The notes beneath the pieces are model-generated. The model did not search any database, was not told the origin of the DNA, and worked only from the letters and a program-made list of their open reading frames with translations. Position numbers and translations under genes: made by a program. From the NCBI RefSeq assembly GCF_022399565.1, contig NZ_JAJTUT010000001.1:124001-188000 (forward strand): a stretch of 64,000 nucleotides of DNA, read 5' to 3'. The stretch's first letter is position 1. The number at the start of each line of letters is the position of its first letter. Source of the stretch: Flavobacterium algicola. GTDB lineage: Bacteria > Bacteroidota > Bacteroidia > Flavobacteriales > Flavobacteriaceae. Below are positions 1 through 7,889 of this stretch, piece after piece.

Positions 1-56
1 AAACCAGTACTACGATCTGTTTTCGCTGTTAAATTAATTCCCTCAAATAGCGCCAT
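1..56 (-). CDS. possible 5' end of a gene leaving the window
   Basis: Read on the minus strand from position 56, an ATG opens a frame of 18 complete codons (MALFEGINLTAKTDRSTG) that is still open at the window edge. The peptide has no low-complexity look, but 18 codons prove little. If real, it is divergent from the hydrolase gene at 426. I recognise no family. No consensus promoter was seen upstream. It may be a chance open frame. Confidence 0.25.
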   Translation of the reverse strand, partial: MALFEGINLTAKTDRSTG

Positions 57-425
57 AATCGTTTTAGTTTGCTGTAAAAATAGTTAAAATAGCGATAAGA
101 AGTAGAAGCGCTTGCAATATGGTGAGAAGCTAAATTTAAGTTACATAACATCAAACCTTTTCGAAAACTAAAAAAACGAGCTGAAAACAACCCTAAAACA
201 AGTGATTTTCAATATCTTTACCTATCTACCTATTAAATACTGTTTAACATATAAAGTGTAGATTTAAGCAAATCGAGGATTTAAGAGTATACTAATTAAT
301 ACACAGTCGCCTTGGCTTTGATCCCTAAACAAGTGTTGCTTTTAAATAGTACTTCTAGTTTTAAAATTGCAGTGCAGTATTAAAATAGTTTATAATCGAA
401 ATTTTTTACATACTAAATTACAATT
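57..425. other. intergenic stretch without a recognisable gene
   Basis: A+T-rich sequence between the possible leftward gene and the hydrolase at 426. I see no coding frame, no RNA gene, no strong hairpin with a T-tract and no clear TAnnTTTG promoter element on either strand. Confidence 0.5.
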
Positions 426-1067
426 ATGGAAAAAATCAAAATTGCCATTCCGATAGATTCAATATTACTCAAAGGAAAGTTAGTTATTCCTAAAAATGCA
501 ACAGGCATTGTCGTCTTTTGCAACGGATGCAGCTCCACTAAACTAAGTACAAGAAATAAAATTCTATCAGAATTAATTCAGAAAGATCGTATTGGAACAT
601 TGGTTTTTAATTTACTAACGGAAGAGGAAGAAAAAAGGTGCGAAAATAAATTTGACATTGATTTATTGGTAAGTCGTTTAATAGCAACCACAGAATGGCT
701 GATCCAAAATAAGTCTACCAATCAGTTGCCTATAGGCTACTTAGGATCAAATATGGGAGCAGCAGCTGCAATGAGAGCGGCGGCATACTTTGGAAAAACA
801 ATAAAAGCAGTAGTATCAAGAAGCGGAAGACCTGATATGGCAGTCGATAGCTTGTCGCAGGTCACTAGTCCAACTTTACTAATTGTAGACGGAATTGATA
901 TACCTATTATCGATCTTAATAAAATGGCCTTTGACGAACTGCAGTCAGAAAAGGAAATGAAGATAATTCCGAAAATACCGACTACTATTAATGAATCCAA
1001 AAAATTACACGAAGGCGCGGAAGCAGCAATATCGTGGTTTCAAAATTATTTTACATTAAAAGAATAA
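426..1067 (+). CDS. dienelactone hydrolase-type alpha/beta hydrolase, probably catalytically dead
   Basis: The 213-residue protein has the layout of small cytosolic dienelactone-hydrolase-like alpha/beta hydrolases: an N-terminal beta region with FCNGCSSTKLSTRN (residues 31-44) where the family usually has a HGSGSS-type oxyanion loop, a nucleophile elbow around 107-111, and SRSGRPDMA (131-139) as in active relatives. The elbow reads G-S-N-M-G, so the position of the nucleophilic Ser holds Asn109. No His is found where the family has its catalytic His, near residues 185-190 (IPTTINES). The ATG at 426 follows an A+T-rich leader. No partner gene is adjacent, and the next gene is convergent. The fold assignment is fairly safe; loss of activity is inferred from the missing triad residues. 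Confidence 0.75.
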   Translation: MEKIKIAIPIDSILLKGKLVIPKNATGIVVFCNGCSSTKLSTRNKILSELIQKDRIGTLVFNLLTEEEEKRCENKFDIDLLVSRLIATTEWLIQNKSTNQLPIGYLGSNMGAAAAMRAAAYFGKTIKAVVSRSGRPDMAVDSLSQVTSPTLLIVDGIDIPIIDLNKMAFDELQSEKEMKIIPKIPTTINESKKLHEGAEAAISWFQNYFTLKE

Positions 1068-1112
1068 TACCATCCTTCGATAATCAAAATTGGAACACCA
1101 TTAAATTTTTAG

Positions 1113-1159
1113 AAAAAAATGCCAATCAAATGCATGTATAAGTCTGCATTTAACTGGCA
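1113..1159 (-). terminator. terminator of the di-heme protein gene
   Basis: The arms 1120-1134 and 1145-1159 (TGCCA...AAATGCA and TGCATTT...TGGCA) pair over 15 positions with two mismatches around a 10-nt loop. On the minus strand the hairpin is followed by a run of seven T (A-run 1113-1119 on plus). It lies just past the stop of the leftward gene. Confidence 0.65.
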
Positions 1160-1175
1160 AAAGAATGTTAGATAT

Positions 1176-2573
1176 TTATAATGAATTGATAAATGTCAAA
1201 AGAGCTTGACGTTCGGTTTTTGATAATTGCTTAAATTGTGATTTGGCATAGTCAGCTTCACCTCCATGCCATAAAATAGCTTCTTCTACGTTTTTCGCTC
1301 TTCCATCATGCATTAAAAAGGTATGCCCATTTACTGTATTAATTAAGCCAATTCCCCATAACGGTTGTGTTCTCCACTCTTTACCTGTGGCTAAAAAATC
1401 TGGAGTATTGTCTGCCAAAGCGTCTCCCATGTCGTGTAGCAACATATCAGTGTAAGGCCTAATTATTTGATTGCGCAACGCAGTAATTCCATACGTACTA
1501 CCTGTCGTTATTTTGGGAATATGACAACTTGCACAGCCGATTGTTTCGAAAGTTTTCTTACCCGATAAAACTGTCGCATCTGTATAATTTCTTCTAGCAG
1601 GAACAGCCAATGTACTTGCATACAATACGACCTTATCAAAATTACTAGTTGTAATCTCTGGTTCGCCACCATTTGGTATTGCACTACCATTTACAGATGC
1701 TGGAATATTTTCGTTAGGAAACAGTGAAGTAGTAATACCCATATCTCCAGAAAATGCTGCTGCTACTTGCTGACCAATATTTGGTTGATTGGCTTTCCAT
1801 CCAAAACGACCCATTTTTGTCGAATTGGAAGCTACATCGTAAACATAGTTTGCTTTACCTGAAACTCCATTCTTATTGTTTTGGCTTATGAAAGCTAAAA
1901 TTGTAGCCTCTGGAATCGCTTCCAGCAGTCCTAAACCAATTACCTGATTTGCAATTCTAGGAGACACTTGCACATTGGATGCCAAAGCACCAAAACCTAA
2001 ATTTCCGATGACGTAATTCGGTTTCTGTAAAGTCACAGTAGTTCCATCAGCATACGCTTCTACAATAGGACTGTAAGTAATAGTATAAGTCCCTTTTGTT
2101 GTTTGTCCTAAAATGGCATTATCTTGCAATTGGCTACCATAAATAGGATCTGGAAGTGAGGCACCATTCGCATCCATTCCTGGTAAACTTAAACGAAGTA
2201 AGAGACCGTGACCAGTTTCATTGTCTGCGTATTGTGGTCTTCCGCGTCCGTCTTTAAAATGACAGCTCGAACATGAAATTGCATTAAAATAAGGTCCTAA
2301 ACCATCTCTCGCTGTTGTTGATGCAGGTGCGATTACCCAGTTTTGCCTAAAAAATGAATTTCCGATTCCAAAATCAGATTGTTCATCATAGGAAATAGTG
2401 GGTGCAAAAAAACCAAAAGCCTCTTCGGAAGTATTAAACACAGTTGCATCTCCACCTGAGTATTGTTCCCCATCTTCGGCCGATAAATCAATGTACTCTT
2501 CATCTGAAGAACTACAACCCAGCAGCTGAAAACAAAAAACTACTATACTTAATTTTATAAAATTTCTCATCAT
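1176..2573 (-). CDS. di-heme c-type cytochrome lipoprotein (DHOR family)
   Basis: This 466-residue protein has a lipoprotein signal (LLGC, lipidated Cys20) and two c-type heme motifs, CSSCH (101-105) and CASCH (347-351). The heme spacing and length fit the di-heme oxidoreductase / putative thiol oxidoreductase family (PF06537), related to di-heme peroxidases. It would be anchored in the cell envelope on the periplasmic side. I start it at the ATG at 2573 because the longer frame to 2612 would run through a terminator-like hairpin and add residues before the signal peptide; ATG 2570 is an equal alternative. It lies downstream of an imelysin gene on the same strand. DHOR and imelysin genes are often neighbours, which suggests redox handling of a metal, probably iron. 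The exact reaction is unknown. Confidence 0.85.
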   Translation of the reverse strand: MMRNFIKLSIVVFCFQLLGCSSSDEEYIDLSAEDGEQYSGGDATVFNTSEEAFGFFAPTISYDEQSDFGIGNSFFRQNWVIAPASTTARDGLGPYFNAISCSSCHFKDGRGRPQYADNETGHGLLLRLSLPGMDANGASLPDPIYGSQLQDNAILGQTTKGTYTITYSPIVEAYADGTTVTLQKPNYVIGNLGFGALASNVQVSPRIANQVIGLGLLEAIPEATILAFISQNNKNGVSGKANYVYDVASNSTKMGRFGWKANQPNIGQQVAAAFSGDMGITTSLFPNENIPASVNGSAIPNGGEPEITTSNFDKVVLYASTLAVPARRNYTDATVLSGKKTFETIGCASCHIPKITTGSTYGITALRNQIIRPYTDMLLHDMGDALADNTPDFLATGKEWRTQPLWGIGLINTVNGHTFLMHDGRAKNVEEAILWHGGEADYAKSQFKQLSKTERQALLTFINSL

Positions 2574-2582
2574 ATTTAAAAC

Positions 2583-2616
2583 AGAAAAAAGTGCTCCGTA
2601 GAATAGAAGCACTTTT
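2583..2616 (-). terminator. hairpin between the imelysin and di-heme genes
   Basis: The arms 2587-2597 and 2606-2616 form an 11-bp stem with one G-U pair (AAAAGTGCTTC on the minus strand) and an 8-nt loop, followed on the minus strand by six T. It sits between the stop of the imelysin gene (2636) and the start of the di-heme gene (2573). It probably ends most transcripts after the imelysin gene and lets fewer through. Confidence 0.7.
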
Positions 2617-2635
2617 ATATTAATGTTAGTTTTAT

Positions 2636-3808
2636 TTAACTGTTTACAAAAATCCCAATTTTTGTCGCACCGTCTAATATATTCTTAGCTAAATTTTTAA
2701 TTGCTGTAGCGGCAGTTTTTACTTTTGCACCTTCTGTAGAAGCCGCTCCTCCCGAAATTGCGTAGTCAAATGGAGTTGCGATAGCACTCACTGCAGAAGT
2801 TGCTACACCAATTTGAGCTTGTGCTTCATTATATGCAGTAACGTCTTTTTGATTTACTAAATCCTCTAATGAAGGACCGTCAATATTTGCGTATTTTCCT
2901 TGGTACACATTTATAGCACCCTCTAAGTTCAAAGCAATATCTCTGTGTGTGTTATCACTAAAACATGAGTGTTCATCTTCTTGATCTTGATTTCCAAGTG
3001 CTACTTCCATACGCTCTACTGGCAATTCAGCAGAAATTAAAGTAGTTATTCCTCTATACATATTTTTAATTGCATCATCTTCGCTTAAATTTAAAAAAGT
3101 AGTGCGATATGCTCCTCCCGATTTCCACTGATTTGCTACGTATAATAAGTGATCAGTCAACAAATCAGCACAAACCTTTAAATAAGTTGCTCTTCTAGTT
3201 TGATTTAATGCTGTACCATTAATAAGTACATAATCAGTATAAAGTCTTTGTCCCGCTATTTTTTCTGATGGAGCAGTCAAATCTTGACCCCAAAGTAAAA
3301 ATTCGATAGCATGATAACCAACTGTAACATATTTCTCGTTGTCATTTTTACCGTTTTCTCCTTCCAACACCTCTTTGGATATAGTCGGATAATTGATAGG
3401 ATCATTTATAATTCCTGCAGTCGCATTACCGTCCACATAATCGATATAATTCTCATCTAGAGGCCAAGAATTGATAAATCCTTCTGGACCATCGGCGTCA
3501 TCAATTGGTCCATCAGCAAATCGAAATGTTTCAGTTGTACCGTAGCTTTCTCTTGCTGTTAACCATGTGTTTTTGGCAATTGTAAAGTTAGCTGCTGTAG
3601 GAGCAGAAGTAAATGTGTTTATAGCAGTTTCCATTTTAACCGCATCCTCATATGCTTGCTGGTAATTTGCATAGGCGATATCGGCATAATTCTCTATAAC
3701 TTCTTTCTTTGAGACCGCACCGTCATTAGTATTATCGTCATTATCACAAGAGATAAAAAAGGCAAGAGTTCCTAAGATTAATGTACTTTTTAAAGCTGAA
3801 ATATTCAT
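2636..3808 (-). CDS. imelysin (IrpA/M75) family lipoprotein
   Basis: The protein has 390 residues with a lipobox ending at Cys21 (FFISC). It carries the imelysin GxHxxE motif as GYHAIE (164-169), followed by FLLWGQD, and a second conserved block HSCFSDNTHRD (280-290). These are hallmarks of the IrpA-like branch of the family, which includes iron-regulated, metal-binding periplasmic proteins such as the EfeO M75 domain. No protease activity is established for such proteins. It is the first gene of the leftward arm, with a consensus promoter at 3849-3880, and is followed by the di-heme gene. Together with the rightward arm it points to metal capture in the envelope, most likely of iron. Confidence 0.9.
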   Translation of the reverse strand: MNISALKSTLILGTLAFFISCDNDDNTNDGAVSKKEVIENYADIAYANYQQAYEDAVKMETAINTFTSAPTAANFTIAKNTWLTARESYGTTETFRFADGPIDDADGPEGFINSWPLDENYIDYVDGNATAGIINDPINYPTISKEVLEGENGKNDNEKYVTVGYHAIEFLLWGQDLTAPSEKIAGQRLYTDYVLINGTALNQTRRATYLKVCADLLTDHLLYVANQWKSGGAYRTTFLNLSEDDAIKNMYRGITTLISAELPVERMEVALGNQDQEDEHSCFSDNTHRDIALNLEGAINVYQGKYANIDGPSLEDLVNQKDVTAYNEAQAQIGVATSAVSAIATPFDYAISGGAASTEGAKVKTAATAIKNLAKNILDGATKIGIFVNS

Positions 3809-3848
3809 TTTTAAGGTATTTAATTATTTAGAATGATTTAACATAGCG

Positions 3849-3880
3849 CAAAACTATGCGTTAATACTTTCTTAACCAAA
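3849..3880 (-). promoter_or_regulatory. Bacteroidetes promoter for the leftward imelysin arm
   Basis: On the minus strand TTTG (plus 3877-3880) lies 20 nt upstream of TAGTTTTG (plus 3849-3856), a good match to the Bacteroidetes TTTG-N17-20-TAnnTTTG promoter. The imelysin start codon is about 40 nt downstream. Confidence 0.75.
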
Positions 3881-3946
3881 TTTTATTTAGATTTGTTTTA
3901 AATAAAAATAACTTACAAAAATTATCTTTAAATAATCTAAATAAAG

Positions 3947-3977
3947 TTTGCGAGACTGAATGTGGATGTTATCTTTG
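3947..3977 (+). promoter_or_regulatory. Bacteroidetes promoter for the rightward arm
   Basis: TTTG at 3947-3950 and TATCTTTG at 3970-3977 are separated by 19 nt, a full match to the Bacteroidetes consensus. The DUF4856 start codon lies 36 nt further on. Confidence 0.8.
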
Positions 3978-4013
3978 CAGGAAATTATTCTTATTCATTC
4001 TAAATAAATTAAT

Positions 4014-5222
4014 ATGACGCGTTCTAATTTACTATTTACTGCAATAGCCGTAGCAGGATTATCGTTAACATCTTGTAGCAGTGATAATGATGACAATACT
4101 ACAAACTACACTGTACCAACAGAATATAGTTTTGAAAGAAATAGTACTACCTCTGTAGATTATTCAGGACAAACAAGTCGCCTATTAATGTTGGAAGAAA
4201 TGGGAGCTTATATAAGTGCTGCCGCAAAAAATAAAACAGTTGCAGACGTCACGGTTTTATCTAATATGTATAGCAATACTAATAACGCATTTTCAAATAC
4301 TGACTTGAATACTTCTGGCAAGCAACTTAAGGATAAAACTGCAGCATCAAAGGATTACTTTTCTACCTTCTTAGGTGGTGGAAGTACTACTGAAAAATTA
4401 GCTGTTCAGTTATTTTTTGAAACACAATTAGCAAATGCTTTTAAAGCAAGTGCATTGCCACAAGTACAAGCTTCAGCTGGTGTGTCAGGAGCCTATTTAG
4501 ATGGAACATCCAGTCGTCTTTTTGCTGCAAACGGTCTAGAACCACAGCAAATACTTTTAAAAGGTATGATGGGAGCTAGTTTTATGGATCAAGTAGTAAA
4601 CAATTATTTGAGTACAGCAAAGCTTGATGATGCTATGAACAAAGACAACAATACCAATAAAGTTCTAGAAACAGGATCAAACTATACTACTATGGAACAT
4701 AATTGGGATGAAGCTTACGGATATATCTACGGAGCAGGTGGATCTAAATACTGGGATAGTTATATAAACCAAGTTAATGCTGATACCGATTTTAATACTG
4801 TTGCTGCCGACATTAAAAATGCATTCATAAAAGGTAGAGCTGCAATCGTTGCCAATGATTACACCACTAGAGATGCTCAAATTAATATTATAAAAGCAAA
4901 ATTGGCTATTATACCTGCTGTACGTGCCGTATATTACCTTCAAGAAGGTAAAGCTAAATTAGCTACTAATAATGGAGCTGCTTCTTTTCATGCTCTTTCA
5001 GAAGGATACGGATTCATAATGAGTTTACGTTATACTAACAAGCCAGGTACAAATGCTCCTTACTTTACAAAAACTGAAGTTGACACAATCCTAAGCAACT
5101 TGACAAAAGGAACAAACGGCTTATGGGATGTAGATTATTTAAATGCTAATCTAGATGCATTATCACTACAAATTGCTACCAAATTTGGATTTACAGTAGC
5201 ACAAGCAGCCACTGTTAACTAA
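4014..5222 (+). CDS. DUF4856-type lipoprotein
   Basis: The 402-residue protein has an export signal with a lipobox ending at Cys21 (SLTSC), then an Asp/Asn-rich linker. The remainder is largely helical and rich in Ala, Asn and Thr, with conserved-looking stretches such as MEHNWDEAYGYIYG near residue 225 and LSEGYGFIMSLRY near 330. I recognise it as the DUF4856 family, which has no proven function but usually sits beside imelysin and TonB-receptor genes in Bacteroidetes. It is the first gene of the rightward arm with a consensus promoter. A terminator-like hairpin follows it, so it may be made in excess over the genes downstream. A role in periplasmic metal binding is inferred from context only. 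Confidence 0.8.
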   Translation: MTRSNLLFTAIAVAGLSLTSCSSDNDDNTTNYTVPTEYSFERNSTTSVDYSGQTSRLLMLEEMGAYISAAAKNKTVADVTVLSNMYSNTNNAFSNTDLNTSGKQLKDKTAASKDYFSTFLGGGSTTEKLAVQLFFETQLANAFKASALPQVQASAGVSGAYLDGTSSRLFAANGLEPQQILLKGMMGASFMDQVVNNYLSTAKLDDAMNKDNNTNKVLETGSNYTTMEHNWDEAYGYIYGAGGSKYWDSYINQVNADTDFNTVAADIKNAFIKGRAAIVANDYTTRDAQINIIKAKLAIIPAVRAVYYLQEGKAKLATNNGAASFHALSEGYGFIMSLRYTNKPGTNAPYFTKTEVDTILSNLTKGTNGLWDVDYLNANLDALSLQIATKFGFTVAQAATVN

Positions 5223-5235
5223 TAAAACAATATGT

Positions 5236-5268
5236 GAAACCAAGGCTAGACTTCTAGTCTTGGTTTTT
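5236..5268 (+). terminator. hairpin between the DUF4856 and imelysin genes
   Basis: The arms 5238-5249 and 5254-5265 (AACCAAGGCTAG and CTAGTCTTGGTT) form a 12-bp stem with one G-U pair and the tetraloop ACTT, followed by five T. It probably acts as a partial terminator after the first gene of the rightward arm. A weak TACTTTTG promoter-like element at 5270-5277 follows directly. Confidence 0.75.
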
Positions 5269-5381
5269 ATACTTTTGCACAAATTTTTAAAAGAGAATAA
5301 TAAAGTCGCTGCTGTAGTACTTTTAACTTTATAGCAACTTATCTAATAACAGAATTTCTCTTTAAAATAAATAGAAAACTT

Positions 5382-6491
5382 ATGAAAAAAATATTCTTTC
5401 TAATAAGCGTTATTGCATTAATCGCAGCTTGTTCTTCATCAGACGGTGAAACAACAACAAGTAACGATGGCTATGACAGAACCGCTCTTTTAACACATTG
5501 GGCTAATGATATCATTATTCCATCTTACACAAACTATCAAACCAAGTTAAATATAGTAGCTTCCAATACTACTACCTTTACAACTACACCCACAGAAGCA
5601 AACTTAGTTGTTCTTCGAGCTTCTTGGTTAGAAGCTTACAAAGCATTTCAATTTGTTTCTATTTATGGTTTTGGTAAAGCGGAAGATATATACTTTAAAG
5701 AAAAAAACAACACCTACCCTACTGATGCAACTGGAATCAATACCAACATTATCAGTGGTACTTATGACTTTAATTTGATATCACAGTTTAGCAAACAAGG
5801 ATTACCTGCTTTGGATTATGTCTTGAATGGTTTGGGTACGAGTGATGCTCAAATTGTTGCCTTTTACACTGGTACAAACGCTGCTAAATACAAGAAATAC
5901 CTAACTGATCTTGTTACAACCTTAAATACAAATAATGATATTGTCCTGAATGACTGGACTAGTTATAAAACAACCTATATTGCCAATAATGGAAATACCA
6001 TTACAAGTGCAGTTAGCATTACTGTAAATGACTTTATTAAAAACTTTGAGAAAGAAGTTCGTGCAGGTAAAGTAGGTATTCCTGCTGGTGTATTTTCTGG
6101 TGGTACATTATATCCAGAAAAAGTAGAAGCCTTTTACAAAAAAGATGTTTCAAAGATTTTATACAATACTGCCATCCAAGCTTCACAAGATTTTTTTAAT
6201 GGAAAGAATTTTAATGATGCGACAACGGGTCCTGGATTAAAAGAGTATTTAGACAATCTCAATGTAGTACGTAGTGGTCAAAATTTCAGTGATATTATTA
6301 ATAACCAATTTACAGCAATTTATGCTTCGAATGCACTTTTGAGCGACAATTTTGCTACTCAAATAAGTACAAATAATAGTAAGATGATTACCGCCTATGA
6401 TGTAATACAGCAAAATGTAGTCTACTTAAAATTGGACATGATGCAGGCACTTAAAATTACTGTCGATTATGTAGATAGTGATGGTGACTAG
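5382..6491 (+). CDS. imelysin-like lipoprotein, second type
   Basis: This 369-residue protein has a lipoprotein signal (LIAAC, Cys17). The body matches the shorter imelysin-like branch: an N-terminal helical repeat with WLEAYKAFQ, and GLPALDYVLNG where IrpA-like members have the GxHxxE helix. The GxHxxE motif itself is absent, so its metal-binding residues, if any, must differ from those of the imelysin on the opposite arm. It lies between the DUF4856 gene and the carboxylase-like gene with a 39-nt gap to the latter, so it is probably cotranscribed with the gene after it. It is likely held in the envelope by its lipid anchor. Ligand and function are not known. Confidence 0.85.
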   Translation: MKKIFFLISVIALIAACSSSDGETTTSNDGYDRTALLTHWANDIIIPSYTNYQTKLNIVASNTTTFTTTPTEANLVVLRASWLEAYKAFQFVSIYGFGKAEDIYFKEKNNTYPTDATGINTNIISGTYDFNLISQFSKQGLPALDYVLNGLGTSDAQIVAFYTGTNAAKYKKYLTDLVTTLNTNNDIVLNDWTSYKTTYIANNGNTITSAVSITVNDFIKNFEKEVRAGKVGIPAGVFSGGTLYPEKVEAFYKKDVSKILYNTAIQASQDFFNGKNFNDATTGPGLKEYLDNLNVVRSGQNFSDIINNQFTAIYASNALLSDNFATQISTNNSKMITAYDVIQQNVVYLKLDMMQALKITVDYVDSDGD

Positions 6492-6530
6492 TCGATCATG
6501 AATACAACTAATATTATTACCAATTAATTT

Positions 6531-7889
6531 ATGTTTCAAAATTATTTTAAACAATATACATCTGCCGCAACGCTAGCCTTTTTTAGGCTAGCGTTTGGTT
6601 TAATGATGCTTTTGAGTTTAATACGTTTTGCAAGTTATGGGTGGATTGAAAAATTTTATATTACTCCTCAATTTCATTTTACCTATTATGGTTTCGAGTG
6701 GGTAAAACCAGTCGGAATATATACTTATCTAATTTTTATAATTTGTGGCATTGCAGCATTTATGGTTGCCGTAGGTTACAAGTACAAATGGGCTATTGTT
6801 AGTTTTTTCTTGAGTTTCACTTACATTGAACTTATGGACAAAACAACCTACCTCAACCATTATTATTTTATTACCATTGTTAGCTTGGTACTTTGTTTCT
6901 TACCTGCTAATTGTTACTTTTCTGTAGATGCGTATAAAAATGATAAAATTCGTTTTCAGCGTATTCCTCGTTGGAATACAGATATTTTAAAAGTCTTACT
7001 CGCTATTGTTTACATTTATGCTGGTTTGGCCAAGCTTAACTCTGACTGGCTTATAGAAGCGATGCCTCTAAAAATGTGGTTGCCAGACAATACCAAAATT
7101 CCTGTTCTAAGTTATTTACTGAATCAAACTTGGGTGCACTATGCGTTCAGTTGGGGAGGTATGATATATGACCTTGCAATCGTATTTTTAATGCTTAATA
7201 AAAAAACACGCAAATTTGGTTTTTTCTTAATCGTCGTTTTTCATGTTTTGACTCGTATTTTATTCCCTATTGGTGTCTTCCCGTATGTAATGATCATCAG
7301 CTCTTTGATTTTTTTCGAACCTACATTGCACAAAAAAATATTGGCCTTTGTTGCCAAATTATTTTCTGTTAGTCTTGTTGTTTTCGAAAATGGGAAAGAT
7401 AAAGTTCAGCAATACACTTTTTTCAACCGTGTGCAATTAGGATTCTTAACGTTTTTTATGGCTTTTCAATTGTTATTCCCTTTTCGCTATTTGTGTTATC
7501 CAGATGAATTATTTTGGACTGAAGAAGGCTACCGCTTTTCCTGGCGGGTAATGCTTATGGAAAAAGCTGGTTACACTGAGTTTACAGTGTCTGACAAAAA
7601 AAATCACAAAAGTATCAGAATCAACAATACCCACTTCTTAACTGCGTTTCAAGAAAAGCAAATGGCATTTCAGCCGGATTTCATTTTAGAATATGCTCAC
7701 TTTTTAAAAGAATATTATCAAAAACAAGGTTTTGAAAATCCCGAAGTACACGTAGCAAGTTACGTTGCGCTCAACGGACGATTAAGCCAAAAATATATAG
7801 ACCCATCAATTAATTTAGCAAAAGAAAATGAAAGCTTTAAACACAAAACTTGGATTCTCCCATTTAATGACACCATCAAAGGTTTATAG
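6531..7889 (+). CDS. vitamin K-dependent gamma-carboxylase homologue (HTTM family)
   Basis: The 452-residue integral membrane protein has several transmembrane segments and motifs of the vitamin K gamma-carboxylase family. DKTTYLNHYYF (103-113) matches the family block DKTxWNNHSYL, which in the animal enzyme carries the catalytic Lys; here Lys104 and His110 are kept. YAGLAKLNSDWL (163-174) matches the next block, and WTEEGYRFSWR (329-339) matches the conserved block after the membrane domain. A soluble C-terminal region follows, so this is more than a bare HTTM domain. Animal enzymes turn Glu into gamma-carboxyglutamate, a metal ligand, using reduced vitamin K; bacterial substrates are mostly unknown. 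It lies between an imelysin gene and a TonB receptor gene, with its 3' end overlapping the latter. A 10-bp hairpin sits inside its first codons (6569-6595). Confidence 0.85.
   Translation: MFQNYFKQYTSAATLAFFRLAFGLMMLLSLIRFASYGWIEKFYITPQFHFTYYGFEWVKPVGIYTYLIFIICGIAAFMVAVGYKYKWAIVSFFLSFTYIELMDKTTYLNHYYFITIVSLVLCFLPANCYFSVDAYKNDKIRFQRIPRWNTDILKVLLAIVYIYAGLAKLNSDWLIEAMPLKMWLPDNTKIPVLSYLLNQTWVHYAFSWGGMIYDLAIVFLMLNKKTRKFGFFLIVVFHVLTRILFPIGVFPYVMIISSLIFFEPTLHKKILAFVAKLFSVSLVVFENGKDKVQQYTFFNRVQLGFLTFFMAFQLLFPFRYLCYPDELFWTEEGYRFSWRVMLMEKAGYTEFTVSDKKNHKSIRINNTHFLTAFQEKQMAFQPDFILEYAHFLKEYYQKQGFENPEVHVASYVALNGRLSQKYIDPSINLAKENESFKHKTWILPFNDTIKGL
6569..6595 (+). repeat. strong hairpin inside the start of the carboxylase-like gene
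   Basis: AACGCTAGCC (6569-6578) and GGCTAGCGTT (6586-6595) form a perfect 10-bp stem with a 7-nt T-rich loop, beginning 38 nt after the start codon. In this A+T-rich DNA such a stem is conspicuous. No T-run follows the stem, so it is not a standard terminator. It could slow translation, protect the transcript or be chance. Confidence 0.5.

Larger units (their letters stand above)
3824..4007. promoter_or_regulatory. four symmetric TCTAAATAA boxes in the divergent control region
   Basis: The 9-mer TCTAAATAA or its reverse complement TTATTTAGA occurs at 3824-3832, 3883-3891, 3937-3945 and 3999-4007. The two inner copies belong to a perfect 12-bp inverted repeat (3882-3893 and 3934-3945), each ending exactly 1 nt from the -33 TTTG of its own promoter. 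The two outer copies form another perfect 12-bp inverted repeat (3824-3835 and 3996-4007) inside the two leaders. The centres of symmetry differ by only 1-2 nt. This looks like operator sites for a regulator that controls both arms together, such as Fur or another metal sensor. The identity of the regulator is inference. Confidence 0.65.
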
